Of a stretch of 64,000 nt of DNA, positions 24,760-36,200 are shown piece by piece. Position 1 is the stretch's first letter. Each line of letters opens with the position of its first letter. Below the pieces are notes generated by a model that searched no databases, was not told where the DNA came from, and was given only the letters and a program-made list of their open reading frames with translations. Source of the stretch: Membranipora membranacea (taxonomy: Eukaryota; Bryozoa; Gymnolaemata; Cheilostomatida; Membraniporidae). Location of the stretch: the NCBI GenBank assembly GCA_914767715.1, contig OU612070.1, forward strand, positions 15,889,501-15,953,500, read 5' to 3'. The translations under genes were made by a program, and so were the position numbers.

Positions 24760-24984
24760 CTACAAAATAAAGGCAAAAACATATATTATTTAAGAAATAT
24801 AAATTTATATATATAGCAGTCAGAGGAGGGAACAATCTTTAACGCAATCAGATCTTCTGACATTATCGCCCGTTTTCTTTCCAATGATTAAGTAAAGCTT
24901 CCTCATCTCAGTATTATAAAATTGAACAGCAAACAACTGCTGCGGCACTGAGCTAACAACTAGAGATCAAGACATTTCCAACTT

Positions 24985-25611
24985 TTTATTGTCTTTTATT
25001 AATATTTATTGACAACAATTTTCTTCATTAAAATAAATTTCTTGCAAATGACTGGCAATCTATGACAGGGGAGAAGAATCTTGAAAGGTCCTGAGCAGAT
25101 AGCAGATGTTTTAGCATAAAATTTACAAAGGCGATAAGCCCGCTTAACAAAAATGAAATGGTGGTAAAAGGTTATACCCACTATCATTCCAATGCAAAAT
25201 CTGCATAGCTGAAATAGGGCAAGATTAGCTTTGAGCTTTTTTGAAATATTATTGTCAAATGATCAGTCCTTGAAAGCGTGTCACATATTACATATCCAAG
25301 GAGTTCGGTTTTGGTGTGTCTGTCAAGTTCAGAACCAGGAATTGATAAAGAAAATTTGATGTTGGGCAATGCATTACAAAGAAGATATAGTGTGACTTTT
25401 TTGTATTTATCCCCATTTTGTTAGACTTACACCATTGGTTTATCTCACTGAGATCAAGATTGCAAGATGGCTCTGATTGAAAAATGTTGTGGCTTTCGTC
25501 AACAAAAGTAGTATCATCGGCGTAAGCATTGACAGTAGAAAAACGGGGTAATAGAAATAGATCATTGATGAATACAGAAAACATTGTCAGTGCAATGCTA
25601 TTTTTATTTAC
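24985..25611 (-). mobile_element. CR1/Jockey-like LINE reverse transcriptase fragment
   Basis: Minus-strand RT pieces: FSVFINDL, a catalytic NAYADDTTFVDES block, LDLSEINQWCKSNKMGINTKKS, then in another frame TELLGYVICDTLSRTDH and KSSKLILPYF. These follow the order of a CR1/Jockey-type RT palm and thumb. Frame changes and missing ends show a dead fragment. It lies exactly between the start-codon exon and second exon of the collagen pseudogene, where copy 1 has only about 240 bases. Confidence 0.75.
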
Positions 25612-26035
25612 CATTTTTATTACTTACCATTTTCATTACTTACCATTTTTTTATTACTGGTTGTTATCGACTACTGGAACAATTGATGTGCTGTTCAGCT
25701 TTTCATCGGATGGATCAGATTGTCTTGATCCTGCGATTTATGAGACCGAAATGCTCCGAAAAGTACAAATCAACCAGTAACCAGCATTTTAGACTAACTG
25801 TGGCTAGGGAGTGGATGTAAGGGGGGTTGTTAACGAAAAGGGCAGAATCCTTAATGTTCTAACTATGAGGTTTGATTTTCCACTATGAGCAATAACTAGT
25901 ATTGTTTTGCATCAACTGTATGACCATATCTGTACTTTGACAAACATTATAATCCTTCCAGTGATCAGTGAGTCTCCCCCCCCCCATCACCTTATCTATC
26001 CACCCTCAGCTTTCTACATCCTGGGTGTTATGAGC

Positions 26036-27223
26036 TCTTTAGCAATCACAAAATTTTTAGGCTCTTATATCAACTGGTCAATGATCATAAGACCACACAC
26101 AGAGATAAAGCGCTTGGCGTCACATTTGAGATAAAGCTAAGTTGAGCATAAAAGTACACAGGCTAACTCAAAAAGAATTGTAGATAATGGTGAAATGTTA
26201 CAAGCACTGATATATATTGAATTTATATCAAAGGTTACAAGTATCCCCACATCACAAATATCACCTTAGACTTTCAAAGGCAGTCTCCTTGTTGCATAAC
26301 GTCTAACATACTACCAAAAGGACCATTATTGTGGCCACCCGAAACATCCGATAGTCCCCACATACGAAGCCAAATACGGCTTTCCGAACTGAATAACAGT
26401 TTCCTGAATAAAGGATATAGAACAGCCAAAAAAGCCGAAAAGATTTTGGAAATTTTGTTGCAAGCACAAATGGGGGTAAACCGATATGCACTGACAATTG
26501 ATTGACAATTTACTGTAGAGACTATGACTCTGAAAGCATGCACCCATTTCTGCAATTTGGGCTTGTCTTCCTCTTCATCTGCCAAATCTCATGAATATAT
26601 GGGATAAAATAACTATCATTTATATTGTATCATATAAGCATGTATAGTTATAATAGAAAGTTGTTTCGGATCCTTTAAAGGCATCAATAAGCAACGGATG
26701 CTTCGTGTCACATAGATAAAGAGGGTTCCATATGCACTGAACTGGTGTATAGGAAGAAACTAAAAAGGCTAAAATAACTACCATGTGTATATCTATGTAA
26801 AAAAAAAAGACAGTAGGATTTCTTCGAGTATATAAATAAAAATGACTTTTCAAACCAAAACCAATTTTTGACTGACCAAAACACAAATGAAATGACTGAG
26901 TACAAGGCTTTCTCTCATAGAAACCGACTCTAAATTTCTAATAACTACATGTACCAGGCCTAAAAATAATGCCGTAGCGGCTATAACGAAAATAATAAAG
27001 TCCTTCAAGTGTTGAGAAATCAAAAACGTGATACTTTTCATTATACAAAAAGAGCGTGGCATCTATGTGAATACACAAGACTACCGCTTGTGACAAAATA
27101 TTTGTAGAATAACATAACTGTCGCAGACCGGTTCTTCTGAGTTTATCCAACGGATCACATGACTTTATAGAGTGCATCACAGGCAAGAGTAGTCTTCTAT
27201 GTGCAGAAAGATCTGCCCACGTC
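26036..27223. other. Unassigned sequence 3' of calpain
   Basis: Lies between the end of the duplicated collagen segment and the calpain stop codon, and probably includes the calpain 3' UTR (minus strand). Several open frames with hydrophobic translations exist, but none has family resemblance or good exon boundaries. Confidence 0.3.
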
Positions 27224-30200
27224 TTAACAGTACATACCGTTCTGTACAAACTGCAAGACAAAAACATGTGTGAAAAATAAAAAGAAATATCTTTGCTAGT
27301 GGGGATTCAATTTTACAAAAGGTCAACTGCACTTGGAAGGGTTCAATTCTTCAGAAACGTAAACTCTAGAGGAGTAAATATACGCTAAAATTTAAATTTA
27401 TCGGCACAAATTTCTGGGAGTTCATATAGTTTTATGTGGTTGAAAAAAGGTTGGCTAGCCAAAAATTTTCTAATCCAAGCATGTGTGAAAAGGTGAGTTT
27501 TATATACTGCAAAAACCTTGTACCTCTAAGACCTAGGTTATTGCCCACTTTTTGCTTGCTATCGGTAATTTTTATCCGACCCAGATATGCGGGAAATAAA
27601 ATGGAGAAACACATAAACACGTAAACAAGTAGGCTCCGCATGTTGAAAATTGCTGATAACACATCAAACTCAGAGTTAGAAAATAGGAGATTCATAGGCC
27701 TACTTCACAAAAAACGGCACTCCTTCTAACACCATTGAAAAATCTATACATTTTGTTTATCGCTACTTTACATTTTCGCATAAAAGAAACTTAAAACCTA
27801 AATCCTAAAACCTAAATCCTAAAACCTAAAACATAAATAAACTTAAAACCCACCTCATCGAGACCGAACGCTGCCTTCTTTCCTTGCTTATCAGCTGCGC
27901 TGAAGGTATCTGAAATAGATAAACATTTATATTATAGCAGAGAACAAATTTGTCAGTGAACGTCTTCACCGAACAGAATATTTCTTCTATGCAGTCTAGC
28001 TACATACAAGCAAGTGCTTTTGCAAATCAAAATTAAGTTATATCATAACAAGTTTATTCTTCAGCTCCTTCGAAGCAAACACCTCTTACTGATTGACTTT
28101 TTGACCTCGCTGAGTATCCCAGAATGCAATTTCCGGGCATTCCCAGGAAGATCAGCTCAATTCCAGAATAAAAACTTAAGATTTGACTCTGATCTCCTAT
28201 ATTAACAACTACTTGTTATTTGAACCCACATTGATATTTTTGTTAGATCCATCAAACTGCAACCTCAAAATTTCAGCACTTTGATATAATTTGATGTAAG
28301 TTCAAAACGTGTTACTTAGTTATGAGAGCGTTTCGACCAGACACACAGAGAGCAGGCAATTCAAAATACAATGTAAGTAATTGTCAGTCACATTAAAAAC
28401 ATATCTTTTTGACAGTTGCGATGTTGCAAACCAGGATTTCCCGGCGTGACGTACATTACACCTTTTAATTTAACAATAAAGTTCAGATCAAGCTTCAACT
28501 AATGGATATATGTACCCAAAATCTTGCTTCACACTATCAGAGCAAATGGATAACTTAGCCATTTATATAAAGGATCTGATGGTTGGTTTAGGGAGTTAGC
28601 CATAGCTCAGCTATATGATTGCTACCATCACCATCAAAACAGTAAAGCAGTACAGAGAAGCGATGACATGTCAAGTGCCTTGTACGCCGATTTTGGCCCC
28701 AACTAGTTTGTAGAAAATGGTCAAGAGCTCATGAGTAAAAAAAACTTTCATGGTTCTATCTCAAAGGTATTTTATAGCATGGGGTAACTTTATCATAACT
28801 GTTTAAATAGTTGATAACATTTTTATGGTGCAAGAGTTAATCAAGAGATGGAAGCTTAGGGTACCTGGCTGATATTACCTCGAATTTCAACCCCATGCTC
28901 TCTTGTAGTAGATTTGCTGCCGGAATGCCCAGCATGGGAATCGTGAGCTGGGATGGGGTGGGGATAAGCTGAGCATTTGGATTCATACATGAAATCCTGA
29001 ATTCAGTCATTATATGTGGGATACCCAACAGCCAGTTTTAACTCAACACAAATTGATTAACCTCTCCTCTCTCAACGAGGAGCGGAGATTATTAGAGAGG
29101 CACAGTGACTCCATCCCCCGACAAATTACAGGAACAGTTAACATTTCGAACGGCAAGAAACCTCCAAAAGCCTTATTCAACGCGTGACATCCCAAAAAAA
29201 TTGACTTGAATCACAGGCTTAAACATGTACTACACTACCTGACTTATGCGAGTTGTAGAATTCTGATAGACACAGCAAATTAAAACAGCATGTTACAATA
29301 AAAGCGTGAGCATTGTCAACAAAAGTGAAATTAAGAGCTAGATTCTGTTGTTAAGTAGAAAATATATAGAGCATCAAAGTATGGAACAGTCTAGCCTGTC
29401 TTGAAAGCTTTGTTGAGGATGAGGGGGGGGGGGAGTTTCCCCTCCCACTGAACAAAGTTTGCCAAGAAAGGCTAGGGACACTCAAGCACAGGATTGTTAC
29501 AGAATAATTCATGGTATATTAGATTATGTATGGCTCAATGGAGAAAATATCAACAAACGAGCTGAGCGGAAAGGGAAGATGGAAAATAGGACAAATAATA
29601 ACAAGATATTATTTTCAGCAAGGACAACAACTTCATAAAAATGTAGTTAGGGGTTGGAAAGAGCGGACAAGTCTAAACAAAAATATGTGTTTTAAATCAA
29701 TAGGGTTATTTGTCTAACATATCGGATAGAGTTGAATTTCTGAACACTTACCATACATGGATTTCAGTCTCACAGCACAGAGTACAAAGTCGTCAAACTC
29801 AACATTACCCTGCTGGTTAGAGAACCTCAGTACCAAGCATCTGAAAGTTGCGTTACTCAGCTTGAAACCTAAAAAGATAATGAAATCATTCATATTATCA
29901 ATATATACACATACGAATGCAGAAGTCGGTTGTGGTCAGTTCAGAAGAAAGAATATGAATGAAACATGATTCATATATTGTGGTTATCACTTCATTTTAA
30001 TTTCCATTCTTTTAACTTCGTTTTGAAAATGACCGGTATCTATAATATCTAACTGGTTTACTGCTACACCCTAAAACCAAGGCTTCCTTTTCTGTATCCA
30101 TCCAAGTTAGATTGTGTATTCTGAGTTGATTCATTTGACACAATGTACTCCAGATCTGATTCCAAATTGTATAGGTTAGTAATTTATAGGCCGGAGGAGA

Positions 30201-33200
30201 AGAGGAGCGTACCTGTTGCCTGGAGGGCTTGTCTCAGTTCGTAGGAGCTGAAGTATCCCGATTTATCAGCATCGTATTTCTTGAATACTCCCTTCCACTC
30301 TCTCAAACTGTCCCACAGCACCTTGAACTCATCGAATCCTAGTTTACCAGACTGGTCGTACTGTATATCAAGTCAGTCAAGGTGCATTACTTTTCAAAAG
30401 ATGAGAAATCACAGCAAGATGGCAAAGTGCTTCAAAGACTGAGGAGTTGTCCGCTTAACATCAATGAGGGGACAACTCTATATTTTTCTTTGAAATATCA
30501 TGCTATAAAATTATAAGCTAGTTCTTTTGAGTAGCAATTACATTATTTACAAAGCAATCATAACATTTGGTTGGCAATTTCCTGTCTCGCTAAAAGGATA
30601 CATCCATGAGTGCAACCATACTTCTGCAAGTCTCAATGCTGAATCCATCAAACTTGAAATCTACAAAGCATAAAAAAAAAGATAATTAAATGACAACGGT
30701 TGATAAAATTAAAATGTCAAATCTAGATGTACCTAACAAAGCTAACCGTCCAACGGGATACACTGTAGCTACTTGTATGCCCAGATAACTACACATACAA
30801 GTAGGTGTGTGTAATACTATTATCACATGAGCTGACTATCTACACAACCTGGTGAGCAATTCAACCAGTACTAAAGCATCAGCTGACAAAGCAAGATCAT
30901 AATTCACACCAGAAATAGTATATAGGCTAAAAGGCACTCGTAGTTTGTACATATGCAGCACACGATAAAACACTGTGATATATGGAAAAAATAGGACTAA
31001 ATGCAGTAAAAACGGTGGTGTATAATTATAACGACGTAGTCATAATGTAGAAAGCACGGATGGCAAGCCTGAAAAATGAGGTCAATCTCTTGAGCAAGCC
31101 TTACTGACTATCACTAGGAGTTATCTGTACAGGATGGTCCCCCAGAAAGAGGATAACCATTACAGTTATAAGATACACTAGTGGTTGTCAGTAGGCGAGC
31201 CCTAAGTAATGCATCGAAACAGATGAGTGGCTCGATAGGGCCTCTGAGAGAGTCGTAATCAAACTGAATGATGCGTATATCATAGCGTTATTAGTTACTG
31301 GAAAGTGTGAAAGTGGCGATTGGCAGGGATAAGTGGGCATGGGGAGACAAAAACACCCAACCCTAAAGAATAAGGTTGAGTAAAGTTTTTGTCTTTTTTA
31401 CAGAATCAGTGATACAACAGTACAAAATACCACCAGTAATCGAGACATCCGTAGATGAATTACAAACCTATTTGTTGATTAGTAACTGGGTCGCCTGCAA
31501 AACATATCAGGTGACAGTAGTCATGTGGCCAAAGTCATGTGACCAACATCATGTGACCAACATCATGTGACTGAAGTCATGTGACCCAAGTCATGTGGCC
31601 AAAGTCAGGTGACTGAAGTCATGTGACCGGAGAGGTGTAATAGTAGTGGAAAGCCAAATATATATGAGGGAATTGATGTGATATAAACATAAGGGAGTGA
31701 TCAGGACATATATTATAAAAATATTGTTAGTAAACTTAGGGATGACTAAACTCGCTTTATATCATAAGTCTATTTTTGTTATATTCAAATTTTCATGTAA
31801 GCCACTATATAATTACTAATTTACTTAGCTGTAAGTAACAATTATTATTTAATGTAAGTTGACTATGAGTTAGTAACCTGCATAAGGCCTTGTGTAGGGA
31901 GCACATGTCACATCCGGAGTAAGGAGCCTAAATGTCTGAATGTTATTAAAATTTGTGAAAGATTGAAAGCTTAGTAGATGCAGCTAGTCACTTGTGACTA
32001 AAGTTTAGAAGACCCTTATTCTAAAATGTTTAGTGAGCATTTGGCTTTTGGAGCAATAATTATTTAGCTATAGAGACTACTTGCTTTGTTTTCTGCCGTT
32101 GAAGCCTACGCGCAAGAGAGATAATTCAACACTTTTTATAATAATAAAAATGAGCAAAATTGGTTGGTAAAGACATCCCTTGTTTTATGGTTTTAGGGTA
32201 TAAATTAACAAATATAAAAAGTCTAAAAGATTAGATCACTCTCTACAAAGATGGCAATCACTCAGACAGAAGACTGATTATAGAAGAGAATGCACACGCT
32301 TTCAACTTACCACCCGCTAAAATTAATCAGTTAACATAGGTTACTCGGGCAATGACAGAAAGGAGAAGGGAGTTATCATGTCAATGTCATATCAGAAGAA
32401 CAAAAAGGGAAACTCTGAACTCTGATTGGCTACCTGACTGTACAGCCAGTTACTTATAGACCAGTTCTTGCTTTTCTAACTTAGGAATATCACAGTTATA
32501 ACTTAACAAGGTTTAGGGTAACCTTGTCATGAGGCCATCTTTTTAAACAAAAAAATGGCCGCGTGACAAGGCTCGGTTCTGGGTTCAATTCTCAATATAA
32601 TAGCTCTAGGTGAGGCTTCTAAAACAATTAGGGAGGCCACAAGAGTACAGCGGTATACATTAGAATAGAACCAATTAATAACATAAAACATGTCGCAAAA
32701 ATATCAGATTACTAAAAATTGATGAGATCTGTCCTGTCCAAACAACAGTCCACATGGAATGAAGTTCTGAAAGTTCACAAATGCAAACCAACTAACACCA
32801 ACTTACCGTTTCCATAAGCAGCATTGAGCACATCTTTGAGCTCATAAGCATCAATCTCCATGTCTTCCCCAGAAATCTTCTCAAATGTGGCTCTCAGCTT
32901 CTCAACAACAGCCGGGTCAGCTGGTGGGGCTTTCACTGATCTCTTCTACAATACATATTGCACAGGTTTTCAGCAAACTTTCTAGAGATCATTGGTAAAG
33001 AGATAAAGCAAGAGCTTTTGTAGTCCAAGTATGCAGTCACAAGGGCAGGCGCGAGTATTTACTGATTGAATACTTCACATCCCCTGTTGACTGCATACTT
33101 GGGCTAAATAATGACAGCAGGTAGTACATTACTACAATTCTACAGCATACATTCCTTAACAGGGTACAAGCTTATCCAGTGGGTATATGGAGCCATCAAT

Positions 33201-36200
33201 CAGCCAAATAGCAAGACACCAGGTTGTATAGCCCCAAATCTAACTCAATCAGGCTGCAGACCATTATCACATCTAAGTAGAATTGTGCCTATCCCTGGTT
33301 TCCATTGCAAAATCCGGAGGTAAATAAGAGAAACTCCCAAAGAGCGGATTGCATCTAGCAATATTTAATCTACATAATGTGGTGGACAGATAAGTAAGAA
33401 TATGGTATTCATTTCTTTGGTTGTAAAAGGGATGGCTCTTGTAGGGGATTTTGTACTACTTATTAACAAGTGTGTTATTCTCTTGTCCACAACCCTAAGA
33501 TATTGCACATTGCATATTGCATATTGCATATTTTATATTGCATTGCTATTGCACTCATTATGTGTGGAAAGGACGCCACAATATAGTTATGAAACCAAAC
33601 ACACCCAAATTTGAGAGGATGGACCAATTAAACACGATTAAAGCCGCAGGCCCACACATATGACCACAGTTTTTAATCTGGCACCGACCCCCCGACAAGT
33701 TTCGGTAAGAAGATAATCATGACATGTGAAAAAAGGTTATAGTGCATTACAATCACTTACACCCTTTGCTGCAAGCTACAGTGAAAGAATCGGACAAACA
33801 CAACATAAGGTCCTTTCAATACACAGACAATAAGGTACAACATTTACTATTCACTAGCGCTGCACCATATTACAATTTAGTTTTTTTTAGTCTAGTCAGT
33901 AAGTAGAATTAGTTGGCTGTTTTGGTAACAAAGTACCACGCCGCTTCGTTCAATTGGAACCAATAGTATATGTATTTTGAATAATTCAAGCAACACTGTA
34001 TTCATTTCCATATTTTATGAAATATTGTGATGTAGTGCAGCACTAGTGTACGGAGGAGGGCGAACTATCTACAATAGTTTTGATTTGTATGGCAGTATTG
34101 ATGTTCTTCACAAACAGAATCTGTAAAAAAAATCCCACAATGCAGCTTATCCTGGAAAACCCAATAAGATCAATTGTATCTCATGAACAACAATATCACT
34201 GGTAATTCCAGAATATTGCATCGTGGGACACTCATTAAATGCCCTATTGACCGCATCCCAAAACCTGCTGTTGAGAAGACACAAGTGGGTGGATGGTTCA
34301 GGTACAAAGATTGTGGAGGAATCCATATATAAACAAGTCATGTTGAGAAGTGAAGATTACGCTTTAAACTGAAGATAAATAAAACCGATGATTTGACTGG
34401 TAGATACCTGTACTGTTTTTACTTCAAGTAAGAATCAGTTTCGATCAAATAAAACCAACTATCATATATAGTTTGGAGATGTATCATTTAACTAATTAGG
34501 TTAAATTTTTTTAATGATAGAAATATGTGTGAGTGCGTTTGATAGAGAGACCTTTCATGAACATTGACCGGAGTTGCACCATCATTATTTTCCGACTTAA
34601 ATTTATGTGCCGTGAAGGCAAGACTTTCTACCAATGTGCATAGTAACAAGTGCCAGACCTAGTTTGATCAAACTTGATTGCATTTTGGAGTCGCTTCCTC
34701 TCAAGACGGTAGGAAGGTAGTTGCCCTTATTGAGGTCAAATTTGATCAGACAATCGGAACCCAAGGGATGGCATTAAAGCTCTCTCCTCCAATCAACATC
34801 CCTGTAGAGCCCAACCCAATAATCCCACCCCTTATCACCGCTATCCTAAATCAAGTTTGGTCAATTTGCATGCATTTGGAGTTGCTCCTCCTGCACTAGT
34901 CACGCCGCAGGGAGCAACAGGAATGTAGGCAAAATGGATCAAACTTGTCATACTGCTATCTCATTTCATCAAATTTAAAATGGCCAGGTTGATTAGGCAA
35001 GTGCCTCAATGAGGTCACATCAATAGGTCACATGGTGAGAACACTTTTACAGAGTTCAGGAAGCCGTAATCAAACTTACAGTTTCATCATATCCTGTATC
35101 CTCGTCAACAGCTCTAAAATTATAAAAGAGTAAATAATAGAAATACTATAATTATAATATATAAATATATATATAAAAGATTATAAATAATATTACATAT
35201 TCAAATGAAGAGAGTTCTAAAGTGAGCACTGAGTTTGGTTATAACTTTGATATGATGATGGAATGATTGCAATATAATGCCAGAATTCTCTCATTTGCCA
35301 ACGAACCAGACATAATATACATGACATATTCAAAGGAGAGTGAGACAGAAAGTAACTTTGTAAGCTCGTCGCCCCACCCTAAAAATGCACTACTGGGTGA
35401 TATATGCATCACTCAACTACAATTATTCTACAGTAATGTTTGCACTATCATGTCAGACACCCAGTTACCACACTGACATCGAGACTACATGTGTATCTCT
35501 GATCAATGAGTCATTTTAGTTTGAGTACCTAATATGTTCCCACTCCCAATAAATAAATATGACATCAGGTCGTCACACCAAATTTCTTCTGATGTACTAA
35601 GTGAATTTATTCACTCGCTATCGATAGGAGATATACATGCAATAGTATAATAGTGATAAGTGTGCAGGTAACCCCACCCAATGTGATGAAGTAACTCGGT
35701 CAGGTTTAAAGACTACTTACCCTGCTTCGGCGGCCTTCTCAGAGAATATTCTGACAAGGAAGTCGGCCTCCTCGTGTGGAGCGAAGGTTGAGGGGAGGAT
35801 GGCGTATGTGCCTGGAGGTAGTTTGTGTCGTCCGCACACCTCTCGGGTGTTAATGAAGGTGGGAGATTTAGCGAAGGAGGCGTTGTACTTGAAGAAGTTC
35901 ATGTCAAGATTACCGGAAACTTCTTCTTTCAGCTGCAGAGCAAATAAAACACAAAAGTTACAATTATTACAGCAATGTCTTGGAACCTCCCCTATACTGA
36001 AGTGTTACTTAGCTAAGAGTCAGCAACTACCTTGATTTTTCCACCGCGTCATGCACAAAGCTGATGCTCTGAGCACATTCTTTACTACCCATTTATGCGA
36101 AAGGACAACCAAAGTTTTGCAGCAATGCATAAATGGGCAGTAAAGAATGTGCTATGCAGCTTCAGCTTTGTGCATGACGCCGTGCATAACTCAAAGTAGT

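Larger units (their letters stand above)
22535..26035 (-). pseudogene. Partial duplicate of the collagen-pentraxin gene
   Basis: Parallels 5790-10640. Recognisable parts, minus strand: the start-codon region at 25612-25646, exon 24308-24759 region (membrane segment plus stalk; best read as 24307-24759), exon 23168-23444 (acidic linker, shorter than in copy 1), and one collagen exon of about 22860-23018 ([16 protein letters not shown]...). That exon appears to fuse the start of copy-1 exon 8762-8881 to the end of exon 8232-8600. With the conserved splice phase the collagen repeat is out of frame (copy 1 has GACAGGG where this copy has GACGG). The later collagen exons and most of the pentraxin domain are missing; a scrap of the first pentraxin exon survives near 22540. 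A CR1-like LINE fragment sits in the first intron. A shortened, differently spliced product cannot be excluded. Confidence 0.75.

Noticed and set aside
26935-26955. Alternative last calpain exon ending AWYM
   Set aside because: An acceptor and stop are present, but the exon at 27224-27250 (FVQNGMYC) is nearer, in phase and matches the usual calpain C-terminus.
26620-27062. Hydrophobic minus-strand frames suggesting a membrane protein
   Set aside because: AT-rich sequence with overlapping hydrophobic translations in more than one frame, no exon boundaries and no recognisable motif.
34678-34899. Plus-strand 73-residue frame in a calpain intron
   Set aside because: No motif, no matching splice context, and the opposite strand is a long calpain intron.
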